DNA of 64,000 bases from JBGSQR01 sp964509295 (GTDB taxonomy: Bacteria > Desulfobacterota > Desulfuromonadia > Geobacterales > Pseudopelobacteraceae). Within the stretch, counting starts at the first letter, position 1. The number at the start of each line of letters is the position of its first letter. This document shows, in pieces, positions 25,969 through 35,143 of the stretch. The notes below the pieces were generated by a model, which was not told the DNA's origin, searched no databases, and saw nothing but the letters and a program-made list of their open reading frames with translations. The position numbers and the translations under genes are program-made. The stretch spans positions 124,001 to 188,000 of the forward strand of contig CAZDWS010000005.1 of assembly GCA_964509295.1 (NCBI GenBank). Reading direction: 5' to 3'.

Positions 25969-27873
25969 ATGAATATATTTCGTTCCTACTTTATACTATT
26001 AAGCGCAGCCCTTCTTTTAAGCGGTTTCAGCTGGGGTTTGGGCGGTGACAAATGCACCGATGCAATAGAACTCGCCGACTCCATTGAAACCCTGCGCGAC
26101 GAAGCAAAACTTCGCCAGTTTGAAGCCAGGATACTGTCGCTGTGCCCGGAAGGCGCTGCTGCACACTATGTAATGGGACTGCAATTTGAACGTGTGGGCA
26201 ACATTGAAAGCGCTATCAGCGAATATCGCAAGGCACAGAATCTAAAAACCCCCTATCCTAAAGCCAGTGGCAATCTAGGCCTGCTTTACGCCCAGAAAGG
26301 CATGAATGACCTGGCCGTAGTCGAGCTGGCCAGAGGAGTGGCAACACCAACTGCCAGCCCCAGATATCACAGGGCCCTGGGCCTTATTTTGGGGGAATAC
26401 AAGGTTTACCCACTGGCAATCCACCACCTGAGCCAGGCCACACGTGAACTGGAAAATGATGCTGAGGCTTTCACAACTTTGGCAGACATGTACGTTGCTG
26501 CTGGGCAGCCAGACAAGGCGATTGACGAATACAATCGTTCACTTGCAATAGACGCCAACAACCCGAAAGGACATATGGGACTGGCTTCCATCTATTTAAA
26601 ACGCAACGAGCAGGATAAAGCACTGGCCCAGCTTAAAAAAGCAGAAGCCGCCAACCCGCAGAACAGAACAATTCACATGATGATGGGAGCGATCTACGAG
26701 AAAAAGGGTGACAAGAAACAAGCCGAATACGAATACGTGTTGGGCGGCAAGGGCAAAGCTTTACTAGGCACAAAAGCAGCTATTGTGGCAGCCAAACCTG
26801 TTGCAGAATCAGCGGTTTTCAAGGGAGACCTGGCAAAAGAGGTTGAAGCATTGAATGATGCGCTGAAGGATTCTCCAGGGACAGAGTCGGAAACCTATGA
26901 AAAACTCGGCAACCTTTACCGGTCAGCCGGCAAGGACGAAGAAGCGGTAAACGCCTATAGATCGGCAGCCTACCGTAACAGTACCAGCAGCGACGTATAT
27001 TTGAACATGGGTATTATCTACGAGAAGCAGGGCAAGCTGGATGAAGCCGTTGTCGCCTACAAACAGGCGATCAAAATCAAGCCCGGCCCCGATTCAAGCC
27101 TGAGACTGGCAGACATTTACCTTGCTCGCGGCAGCTATGCCCAGGCTGTTGAACAGTACGGCGAGTTCCTCAAATACAAACCGGAGAGCCCGGACATTCA
27201 GATCAAGCTGGCGCGAATCCTTGCTAGAGACAAAGAAAACAATCTTGCTATCGAGGCTTACAATGCTGTTCTGAGGTTATCACCAAACAATATTGATGCA
27301 AATCGTGAAATTGCGCCTCTTTATAAAGCGAGGGGCATGAACGAAAAAGCTGCTGAGCACTATAAAAAGGTACTTGACCAGCAAAAAGACGACATGGACA
27401 CCCGCAATGCACTGGTTTCAATCTATGTCAAAAACAAACAATACGAAGAAGTTACAGAATTGCTCAAGGGAGCCGTTGAACTTTTTCCGGAAGACCCGAA
27501 TAACCAATATAAACTCGGCTTGATCTACGAATTCAGAAAAGATTATGAAAACGCAATTCTCGGCTACAAGAAAGCCACAGCCCTTAAAAGTGACCACGCA
27601 CGTTCACTAAACGCTCTTGGCCGACTATACATGAAAACCGGACGTATTTCTGAAGCCAAGGAAGTTCTGGAAGCAGCAAAAAAAGCAGACCCAACCCTGG
27701 AAGAGACAACGGTTCTTCTTAACAATATTCGTGACGAATTCAACCCGGAACCTCAGAAAATCAATAAAAAACTTAAAGGTTCACGTAACAAAAAAAGCAA
27801 GAAAAGTAAGAAGACTAAAAAGGCACCCGCTAAAACTAAAAACGTAAAACCGGCTGCCAAGAAAACCAGCTGA
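25969..27873 (+). CDS. Secreted or periplasmic TPR-repeat protein with lysine-rich tail
   Basis: The 634-residue product starts with a hydrophobic signal sequence (about residues 1-25; no lipobox Cys). It continues with many tandem 34-residue TPR units between about 60 and 580 (repeating patterns such as YEKLGNLYRSAGKDEEAVNAY and LNMGIIYEKQGKLDEAVVAY). It ends with about 45 residues dominated by Lys, Ala and Pro (KKSKKSKKTKK and similar). TPR arrays bind proteins. The basic tail could bind nucleic acid, peptidoglycan-linked acids or lipopolysaccharide. Single gene with its own predicted promoter, divergent from the HDOD gene. The partner is unknown. Confidence 0.85.
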   Translation: MNIFRSYFILLSAALLLSGFSWGLGGDKCTDAIELADSIETLRDEAKLRQFEARILSLCPEGAAAHYVMGLQFERVGNIESAISEYRKAQNLKTPYPKASGNLGLLYAQKGMNDLAVVELARGVATPTASPRYHRALGLILGEYKVYPLAIHHLSQATRELENDAEAFTTLADMYVAAGQPDKAIDEYNRSLAIDANNPKGHMGLASIYLKRNEQDKALAQLKKAEAANPQNRTIHMMMGAIYEKKGDKKQAEYEYVLGGKGKALLGTKAAIVAAKPVAESAVFKGDLAKEVEALNDALKDSPGTESETYEKLGNLYRSAGKDEEAVNAYRSAAYRNSTSSDVYLNMGIIYEKQGKLDEAVVAYKQAIKIKPGPDSSLRLADIYLARGSYAQAVEQYGEFLKYKPESPDIQIKLARILARDKENNLAIEAYNAVLRLSPNNIDANREIAPLYKARGMNEKAAEHYKKVLDQQKDDMDTRNALVSIYVKNKQYEEVTELLKGAVELFPEDPNNQYKLGLIYEFRKDYENAILGYKKATALKSDHARSLNALGRLYMKTGRISEAKEVLEAAKKADPTLEETTVLLNNIRDEFNPEPQKINKKLKGSRNKKSKKSKKTKKAPAKTKNVKPAAKKTS

Positions 27874-27898
27874 ACCTGACAAATTATCAGTTTTTTAT

Positions 27899-27943
27899 CC
27901 GGGTCATCGGTCATCCAGGATTCAGAATAAGACTATGACCCGG
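27899..27943. repeat. Inverted repeat between the TPR and GH13 genes
   Basis: CCGGGTCAT (27899-27907) and ATGACCCGG (27935-27943) are perfect 9-base inverted repeats separated by 27 bases. There is no T-tract at the right end. It may be a weak terminator or a regulator site in the ~110-base gap before the GH13 gene. Confidence 0.35.
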
Positions 27944-27983
27944 TATAACCTAATTTAATTAGTTTTTAACGGGTGGCAGAACG

Positions 27984-30900
27984 ATGAAAGAACAGCTCGG
28001 CACAGCACCTTATTTCCCGTTCCACATTCCCATCGCATCAACACAATGGCACTCGCTCGAACTTGGCTCGATTGCTAAACTCGTAACAGACCGTGGCATC
28101 CCCAGGATTATCTTTTACCGCCAAATCGCCATGAAGCTCAACAACGAAAAACTTGCGGGACAAAATCCGGTTCACGCCGCACAGCTAAACCTGTTCGCTA
28201 CTTTGCAGAATATATTCCGCTATCTGATCGATGTTGTTGCCGAAGAGCAGGAACCGGCCGTGCTGCTTGAAGCCCTTCGACGCAGCAACATTAAACCGGA
28301 TGACAGTGAAGTCAAACAGACTGTGACCGCTTTTGTTGATCATTTCCCACCAGAACCCGTATTGCTCGGCCATAAAAAGACTCAGACATGGCTACAACCG
28401 ACTGAAAGCAGTCCAGCCAGGCGCAAGCACACAGCACTAAGAGAACTGCTCTTACTACGCATGGCAGCCCAAAATCCGGCTGTTGATGATTTCAGACAAC
28501 TGCTTGACGATCGCAGTTTCAGTAAAATCTGCCCGGTTTATCCATCCCTGATTGATGCCATGAATTCTTCGCTTGCCAGGGGTCCAGTTCTGAACACCAT
28601 TGACATGACACTGTTCGATGCCCTCTATGCACCAATCAAAGCCTCACCCAATTCCCTTGCAGGTCAGATCAGTTTTATTCAGGAACAATGGCATACCGTA
28701 CTTCCCCAAGATCTACTGGAAGATGTAGTCAGCGCCTTTGATATTCTGGTGGAAGAAGAGCGGCAACGTGGCTGGGGTGGTGATCCCGGACCTCCACCAG
28801 TTCTTGAATTCGGCCGAAACAAAAGTCATCATTCATCTGATTCTGCCAGTGATGGCAGCTCTGTCTTTGGTGGCTATGACTACCCGGAGTATGAAGGTTT
28901 TTCCAGGGACATCGACTGGATGCCGAATGTTGTTCTTATGGCCAAGATGGTCTACGTTTGGCTGACACAGCTTACACAGCAGCATGGTCACCCTATCAGC
29001 CGCCTTGACCAGATCCCTGATGTTGAACTGGATCGCCTGTCCAAAGCCGGTTTTACAGGACTCTGGCTGATCGGTGTCTGGGAACGTTCACCTGCATCCC
29101 AAAGGATTAAACAGATCTGCGGAAATCCGGAAGCCATTGCTTCCGCATATTCACTCTATGACTATGAAATAGCCGAAGACCTGGGAGGCTGGGAAGCGCT
29201 GGCCAATTTAAGGGAACGGGCTCTCAAACGCGGAATTCGTCTTGCAAGTGATATGGTTCCAAATCACACAGGAATATATTCTCGCTGGGTAATGCAGCAT
29301 CCGGACTGGTTTGTTCAAACCGACTACCCACCTTTCCCTACCTACCAGTTTACCGGCGAGAACCTGTCGCATTCCGAGCATGCGGTTATCCAAATTGAGG
29401 ACGGCTACTGGACAAAGTCAGACGCCTCTGTTGTGTTCCGTTATATTGAGAGTCAAACCGGGCGTATCCGTTATATTTACCACGGCAACGACGGCACCTC
29501 CATACCCTGGAATGATACGGCACAACTAAACTATCTGCTGCCGGAAGTCAGGGAAGCGGTTATTCAGACAATTCTGCATGTTGCCCGTAATTTCCCGATT
29601 ATCAGATTTGATGCAGCCATGACATTGGCAAAGAAACATTATGAACGTCTCTGGTTTCCTCTGCGCGGTCTGGGTGGTGGCATACCTTCCCGGGCAGAAC
29701 ATGGCATGACCCGCGAGGAGTTTGACTCTGTTTTTCCTGAAGAGTTCTGGCGCAATGTTGTTGACCGCGTTGCAGTAGAAGCACCCGGGACACTCTTGCT
29801 GGCAGAGGCCTTCTGGATGATGGAAGGCTATTTTGTCCGTACACTCGGCATGCATCGCGTCTACAACAGCGCCTTCATGAACATGCTCAAAAAGGAGGAG
29901 AACGCCAAATACCGCCAGACTATCACCAACGTTCTGGAGTTTAACCCGGAAATACTCAAGCGTTTTGTAAACTTCATGAACAATCCGGACGAGAAAACAG
30001 CTGTCGAGCAATTCGGTACCGAAGGCAAGTATTTCGGCGCCTGTATGATGATGGCTACCATGCCGGGACTGCCCATGTTCGGCCATGGACAGATTGAAGG
30101 GTTACGCGAAAAATACGGCATGGAATACAAACGGGCCTATTGGGATGAATCGGTTGATGAAGGACTTGTACGCGGCCACGAAATGTGGATATTCCCATTG
30201 CTGCGTCGACGTTGGCTCTTTTCAGGTTCTGAGAATTTTGCCCTCTTCAACTTTTACGCCGGTACAACTGTAAACGAGAACGTCTTCGCCTATTCCAACC
30301 GCGTTGACGATCATCGAGCGCTGGTACTCTACAACAACTCATATTCTACAACTGCTGGATGGATAAGGGAGTCTGCCGCTTTTGCTGCCAAGCCGGAAGC
30401 AGAAGCAGCAGAACTGATCCGCATTCCTCTCTCTTCAGCCTTGAAACTAAATGTTGCAGAAAATATCTACTATTCTTTTCATGACATCGTCACCAACCGG
30501 TTTTTCCTTCGTCAGAGCACAGAACTTTATGAAAAAGGGCTTTACGTTGAACTGGGAGAATATGAATTCCATGTATTCATGGATTTTATGGAAATTGAAG
30601 ACGACACAGCCAACAGCTGGAGCAACCTCTGCAAGTCACTTTCCGGACGAGGAGTTGAAAATATTGAGGAAGAGCGGCTACTTAAACAGTTTGACTCGCT
30701 AAATACCGCTTACAGAAGTCTTCTAGAATTAATTGATCAATCAACTGTAGGTAGTTTATCACAACTGACTCCCGATTCCGGTTTTTATACTGCAATCAAG
30801 ATATTCAGCCAACAGCTCCAATCTTATGCGCCAAAACCATCAAAACCAGTTCCAAATAATGGCCATAATATTCGGTTAGTTTTCGAGATGCTGGATTTAC

Positions 30901-31565
30901 TTTACAAGTTAAAACCATCTACCGGGACTGCAAATTCGTTAAAAAGCAGGCTTTTAGTTTTCCTAAACACATCGACCGGTGTCAGACTGATTGCCACATG
31001 GGCACTGTTACGCAACAACGTTTCAGATATTATTACCTGTTACGGCCTATTCAGCACTCTACGCCGCTTAATATCTGCAGATCTACCTGCAGACCAGGCA
31101 GCTATCGCAAACAGTTCCATCCAGCTGCTACAGTCATTATTGGCATTTTCTGATTTCCCGACCAAATCAACTCTTTCAATAGCAGAAAAAGCCTTCGAAA
31201 TTCCGGCTTGCCGTGATTTTATGCTGCTCCATGATTGTGATGGCATTAACTGGTTCAATAAAGAACGGTTTGATGAGTTGCTAATCTGGCTTTATTTTAT
31301 TGATTTAGCTACAGCGTCAAAAACAAAACTTACGATAAGGACAATATCAAGCTGGCTGAAAACCGCTGCGGCTGAGTTCTGTCGTATCCAGGAAATGGCG
31401 GCACATGCCGGATACCGTTCAAAACTCTTTTTAAGCCTGATTGAACCATCTGCGGTTTCTGCCACTATTGTTAAACAAAAAAAACTGACGCTCAAGGTAA
31501 ATGATGTTAAAGGCACTGCGCGCCCGAATAAATCAAAAACACAGGACGATAAAATACCCGGCTGA
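27984..31565 (+). CDS. Very large GH13-type (alpha-amylase family) protein, 1193 aa
   Basis: A central (beta/alpha)8 amylase domain spans about residues 320-880. GH13 region I is DMVPNHTG (Asp423), region II RFDAAMT (nucleophile Asp543), and region III LLAEAF (acid/base Glu608). Region IV reads MNNPDE (Asp669), with Pro where most GH13 enzymes have His. The ~320-residue N-terminal and ~310-residue C-terminal extensions match nothing I recognise. A short Gly/Pro- and Ser/Asp-rich linker lies near residues 260-300. No signal peptide is seen, so it should act in the cytoplasm, perhaps on glycogen, trehalose or maltosyl derivatives. A glycosyltransferase rather than hydrolase role is possible. 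Its 3' end overlaps the next gene by 65 bases in another frame. Confidence 0.85.
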   Translation: MKEQLGTAPYFPFHIPIASTQWHSLELGSIAKLVTDRGIPRIIFYRQIAMKLNNEKLAGQNPVHAAQLNLFATLQNIFRYLIDVVAEEQEPAVLLEALRRSNIKPDDSEVKQTVTAFVDHFPPEPVLLGHKKTQTWLQPTESSPARRKHTALRELLLLRMAAQNPAVDDFRQLLDDRSFSKICPVYPSLIDAMNSSLARGPVLNTIDMTLFDALYAPIKASPNSLAGQISFIQEQWHTVLPQDLLEDVVSAFDILVEEERQRGWGGDPGPPPVLEFGRNKSHHSSDSASDGSSVFGGYDYPEYEGFSRDIDWMPNVVLMAKMVYVWLTQLTQQHGHPISRLDQIPDVELDRLSKAGFTGLWLIGVWERSPASQRIKQICGNPEAIASAYSLYDYEIAEDLGGWEALANLRERALKRGIRLASDMVPNHTGIYSRWVMQHPDWFVQTDYPPFPTYQFTGENLSHSEHAVIQIEDGYWTKSDASVVFRYIESQTGRIRYIYHGNDGTSIPWNDTAQLNYLLPEVREAVIQTILHVARNFPIIRFDAAMTLAKKHYERLWFPLRGLGGGIPSRAEHGMTREEFDSVFPEEFWRNVVDRVAVEAPGTLLLAEAFWMMEGYFVRTLGMHRVYNSAFMNMLKKEENAKYRQTITNVLEFNPEILKRFVNFMNNPDEKTAVEQFGTEGKYFGACMMMATMPGLPMFGHGQIEGLREKYGMEYKRAYWDESVDEGLVRGHEMWIFPLLRRRWLFSGSENFALFNFYAGTTVNENVFAYSNRVDDHRALVLYNNSYSTTAGWIRESAAFAAKPEAEAAELIRIPLSSALKLNVAENIYYSFHDIVTNRFFLRQSTELYEKGLYVELGEYEFHVFMDFMEIEDDTANSWSNLCKSLSGRGVENIEEERLLKQFDSLNTAYRSLLELIDQSTVGSLSQLTPDSGFYTAIKIFSQQLQSYAPKPSKPVPNNGHNIRLVFEMLDLLYKLKPSTGTANSLKSRLLVFLNTSTGVRLIATWALLRNNVSDIITCYGLFSTLRRLISADLPADQAAIANSSIQLLQSLLAFSDFPTKSTLSIAEKAFEIPACRDFMLLHDCDGINWFNKERFDELLIWLYFIDLATASKTKLTIRTISSWLKTAAAEFCRIQEMAAHAGYRSKLFLSLIEPSAVSATIVKQKKLTLKVNDVKGTARPNKSKTQDDKIPG

Positions 31566-32259
31566 GCCGGCTATACTTCCTGACCTATTTCGTGGATATC
31601 CGCAACTTGACCAGTCTCTCTGTCCGCCAGACTGTTCACTCTGTACTTCTGTCTGCCCCACCAACGCAATCCAGAACTACAATGGCCTCTCCGTTGATAT
31701 GGGTAAATGTCTTTTTTGCCCTGAATGTGAGCTAGCCTGCCCCACCACTGCCGTACATTTTACAAATAATGAGTGTTTATCAGCATCAGAACGAGAAGAT
31801 CTTGTTGTACGACCGGGAGAGCAGACCCGTCTGGCTCACGCTCTTGGTAAAAATCTTCTTTCCATGTTCGGGCGTTCATTGAAACTGCGTGAAATCAGTG
31901 CCGGAGGCTGCAACGGTTGTGAAGCTGATACAAATGTCCTTTCAACACCGGTTTTTGACCTTGGCCGGTTTGGAATTCAGTTTGTCGCCTCTCCGAGACA
32001 CGCCGACGGCATTTATGTCACAGGCCCGGTCACTGAAAACATGCGGATCGCTTTATTGAAAACCTGGGAAGCGATCCCGTCACCTAAAATTGTTATCGCC
32101 TCAGGAGCCTGTGCCATAGACGGCGGACCTTTCCATGGGCAGCCGGATATCCATGGCGGTGTTGACAAATTCCTGCCGGTTGACCTGTACATACCGGGCT
32201 GCCCGCCACATCCAATCACTATTTTGGATGGGCTACTGAGATTGCTGAATCGACGCTAG
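31501..32259 (+). CDS. NuoB/hydrogenase-small-subunit-like Fe-S protein with N-terminal ferredoxin domain
   Basis: A 252-residue two-domain protein. Residues 41-80 hold two [4Fe-4S] motifs (Cys41/45/48/52 and Cys70/73/76/80 region). From about 125 it resembles the 20-kDa NuoB/HyfI/HycG small subunit, with Cys137 and Cys140 in GGCNGC, Cys204 in GACAIDGGPF and Cys234 in PGCPPHP, the four ligands of the proximal cluster. Such proteins normally pair with a NuoD/HyfG-type large subunit in group 4 hydrogenases or complex I-like enzymes, but none is adjacent. The start is ATG at 31501 or 31504, inside the end of the GH13 gene. The partner and physiological role are unknown. Confidence 0.88.
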   Translation: MMLKALRARINQKHRTIKYPAEPAILPDLFRGYPQLDQSLCPPDCSLCTSVCPTNAIQNYNGLSVDMGKCLFCPECELACPTTAVHFTNNECLSASEREDLVVRPGEQTRLAHALGKNLLSMFGRSLKLREISAGGCNGCEADTNVLSTPVFDLGRFGIQFVASPRHADGIYVTGPVTENMRIALLKTWEAIPSPKIVIASGACAIDGGPFHGQPDIHGGVDKFLPVDLYIPGCPPHPITILDGLLRLLNRR

Positions 32260-32345
32260 CACATAGTAAATATAAATTTATGAATGTGCTAGATACTCAT
32301 GTGACCATTAACAGCCTATTCGAATTCATTTCTACTGCAATCCCA

Positions 32346-32384
32346 TAAAAAAACCTCCGAAGCTTTGAAACTGCGGAGGTTTTA
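32346..32384. terminator. Terminator downstream of purA
   Basis: AAAACCTCCG and CGGAGGTTTT pair across a 14-base loop. The minus strand continues with seven T residues, so it is best for purA. On the plus strand a TTTTA tail follows, so it may also end the Fe-S gene transcript. Confidence 0.85.
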
Positions 32385-32410
32385 GTTCATTTTACTTACA
32401 AATAAAAAAT

Positions 32411-33703
32411 CTATTCAAATGGATTTCTCAAAGAAATTGTCTGATCACGCCTTGGACCGACAGAAACCATCACAATTGGGCAACCTGCCAGTTCTTCCAA
32501 CCTTCTGACATATGACTTGGCATTTTCAGGAAGTTCTTCATATGTTTGTACTCCGGTGATATCAACACCCCAGCCTGGCAGTTCCTCGTAAACCGGTTGA
32601 CAATTCTCAAAAGACTCCAAAGCCGCTGGCAATGTCTCCAGTGTCTGACCATTCAGTGTATATCCCGTACAAACCTTGATTGTATCAAAATCAGACAACA
32701 CATCCAATTTGGTCAACGCAATACCGGACATACCGTTCACACGCACTGCATAGCGAAGAATCATGGCGTCAAACCAACCGCAACGACGAGGTCGGCCCGT
32801 TGTTGCACCGAATTCTCCGCCGATCCTGCGCAGTTTTTCACCGGTTTCATCCATCAGTTCAGTTGGAAAAGGACCACTACCGACCCTTGTAATGTAGGCC
32901 TTGGAGATACCGATAACTTCATGTATTTGACGAGGGCTTACACCGGAACCGGTAGCAGCACCACCGGAGCAGGTGGAAGAAGAAGTTACAAACGGGTAAG
33001 TGCCATGATCAATATCAAGCAACGTCCCCTGTGCTCCTTCAAACAGGATTTTCTTCCCGCTTTTTAGGTCTTTTTCAAGAATAAGAGAAGTATCTGCAAC
33101 ATATTTTTTCAAGACCTCTGCATATGCTTTATACTCGGCAACAATTTCATCAAAGCTGCATGGCTCACCATCAAGAAGGTTCGATAGCAGGAAATTCTTC
33201 TCGGGCAGGAACTCATTCAACTTACGCTCGAAAGCTTCCTGATTGATCAGGTCCATCAGGCGGATGCCGCGACGACCGATTTTATCCTCATAGCAAGGCC
33301 CGATACCACGACCGGTTGTACCAATCTTCTTATCTCCGCTTTTTGCTTCACGAGCGATATCAATGCGCTTATGGTATGGCATAATTATATGCAGAGACTC
33401 GGACAGCAGCAGAGCCGAATCATCCTGCAGACGACCAGACTCCTTCAGTTTAGTAATTTCCCTAATGAAAACCTGAGGATCAAGCACAACACCATTACCG
33501 ATAATACAACGCTTGCCTTCATGCAGGATGCCTGACGGAATCAGATGCAGTACAACGGTTTCCTTGCCGACAACAAGCGTATGTCCAGCATTGTTGCCAC
33601 CTTGAAAACGTACAATATCATCAGCATATTCGGTATAGATATCTACGACCTTACCTTTACCTTCATCACCCCATTGGGCGCCAACTACTACAACATTAGA
33701 CAT
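32411..33703 (-). CDS. purA: Adenylosuccinate synthetase PurA
   Basis: PurA makes adenylosuccinate from IMP, aspartate and GTP, the first AMP-specific step. At 430 residues it is standard. It shows the N-terminal GDEGKGKVVD, NAGHT, TTGRGIGPCYEDK, and the GTP/IMP motifs near EGAQGTLLDIDHGTYPFVTSS and TTGRPRRCGW. It is downstream of hisZ on the same strand with 36 bases between, an arrangement frequent in HisZ-containing bacteria. Confidence 0.98.
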   Translation of the reverse strand: MSNVVVVGAQWGDEGKGKVVDIYTEYADDIVRFQGGNNAGHTLVVGKETVVLHLIPSGILHEGKRCIIGNGVVLDPQVFIREITKLKESGRLQDDSALLLSESLHIIMPYHKRIDIAREAKSGDKKIGTTGRGIGPCYEDKIGRRGIRLMDLINQEAFERKLNEFLPEKNFLLSNLLDGEPCSFDEIVAEYKAYAEVLKKYVADTSLILEKDLKSGKKILFEGAQGTLLDIDHGTYPFVTSSSTCSGGAATGSGVSPRQIHEVIGISKAYITRVGSGPFPTELMDETGEKLRRIGGEFGATTGRPRRCGWFDAMILRYAVRVNGMSGIALTKLDVLSDFDTIKVCTGYTLNGQTLETLPAALESFENCQPVYEELPGWGVDITGVQTYEELPENAKSYVRRLEELAGCPIVMVSVGPRRDQTISLRNPFE

Positions 33704-33739
33704 TTTATCGGTTCTCCTGATTTATCTCCGGTAGAGATA

Positions 33740-35029
33740 CTATTTTGATTCTATGTAGGACAAAAGACCTTCTTTGGCAATTTCATCCCTGTTTAGTGCA
33801 ATTCTGGTTCCGTCGCAGGTTCTGACAGCCTGGTATTCAGTTTCTGTAATCACCAGCATGCAATGAAAATTCATACGTCTGGCATATTCCAGCGATTCTT
33901 CATATCCACGACGAATAATGTCACGGGCGGTAGAATAGCCATTTGATCTTAACAGACGAGCGACTTCAAGCACTTCACGGCGGTCGTTTCTGGCGTTAAA
34001 CAGCAGGAAATCGCGTTTTGAGGGTGTCGTCATCTCTGACTGACGTTCCATTGCCTGCAGAAGACCCAGCACATTAAAAGTAAAGCCTGTCGCAGGAGCC
34101 TCGAAACCATAACGGGCTGTCAGGTTGTCATAACGACCTCCGCTACAGACCGGTTCCCCCAGACCTGTGACAAAACCTTCAAATGTTATTCCGGTGTGAT
34201 AGTCCAGACCACGGGTTTCACCCAGATCGATTGTAAGATAGTCGCTGACACCGTGAATATCCAAAATATCCAGCACCTGACGCAGGTTTTCAAGAGCAGC
34301 AAGAGACCTGCTGTTGCTGACAACAGCCTGAGCAGCATCAAGCACCTCTCGCCCGCCGAACAGACGGGGAAGTGCATTAATTTCGCCGTAGGACGCATCT
34401 GTAACCTGATTGTTGTTTAGCACTGCCGATACGGCAGAAAGGTCTTTGCGGGTTACAGCTTCCTTCAACTCCAACATCGCCGGTCCGTTCAGACCGGAGG
34501 CAGCCATCACACCACGGCAGAATTCAACCTGACCAAGATCAATCTTGAATTCATCAAACCCAAGGGACTTCATAGCTTCAACAGCCATGACAATCATTTC
34601 GGCATCTGCTTCAGGAGAATCAAGTCCGATCAATTCAACACCGGACTGGAAAATCTCACGGCTGCGACCCGCCTGAATCTCTGTTTGGCGCAAAACTCGA
34701 CCACTATAGCTGATTCTGTGAGGAAGCGGCCAGTTATTCAGCCTTGTTGCCACTATCCGGGCAATCTGAGGTGTAATATCTGGTGGAAGGACCAAAAGCC
34801 GGTTACTCTGACGGTCGTCAAAGCGGTAGGTCTTACCCTTCAGTTCGTCACCCATACCGATGGACAGCACATCTTCATATTCCAGTCGCGGCACAATCAC
34901 ACGACTAAAACCCCACAGTTCAAATACTCGGCTGATACTGTTTTCTATTTTTTCAATTTTACCGGCAGCTTCGGGTAAGTAATCACTTACACCACGGGGA
35001 AGAGATATGTCGGGGCTGTTTATGGTCAT
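33740..35029 (-). CDS. hisZ: ATP phosphoribosyltransferase regulatory subunit HisZ
   Basis: HisZ is a histidyl-tRNA-synthetase paralogue that lacks aminoacylation. It forms a complex with short-form HisG to run and regulate the first step of histidine synthesis. The 429-residue product has class II synthetase-like motifs (LPRGVSDYLPEAAGKIE, VLPPDITPQIARIVATRL, RVLRQTEI) and RGLDYHTGITFEGF. The C-terminal anticodon-binding domain is short and divergent, as in HisZ rather than HisS. ATG 35027-35029 follows CAGGAAACA; the frame extends 29 codons upstream without similarity. Its presence implies a short HisG elsewhere. Confidence 0.93.
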   Translation of the reverse strand: MTINSPDISLPRGVSDYLPEAAGKIEKIENSISRVFELWGFSRVIVPRLEYEDVLSIGMGDELKGKTYRFDDRQSNRLLVLPPDITPQIARIVATRLNNWPLPHRISYSGRVLRQTEIQAGRSREIFQSGVELIGLDSPEADAEMIVMAVEAMKSLGFDEFKIDLGQVEFCRGVMAASGLNGPAMLELKEAVTRKDLSAVSAVLNNNQVTDASYGEINALPRLFGGREVLDAAQAVVSNSRSLAALENLRQVLDILDIHGVSDYLTIDLGETRGLDYHTGITFEGFVTGLGEPVCSGGRYDNLTARYGFEAPATGFTFNVLGLLQAMERQSEMTTPSKRDFLLFNARNDRREVLEVARLLRSNGYSTARDIIRRGYEESLEYARRMNFHCMLVITETEYQAVRTCDGTRIALNRDEIAKEGLLSYIESK

Positions 35030-35143
35030 TGTTTCCTGTGTGACTTGCAAAATACTCTTCTCCCTGAGGGGGAAGGTGCCGAAGGACGGATGAGGGAAAA
35101 CAATGCGACTCAACACTCATCACAGCCTTCTGGTGGGTAATAG

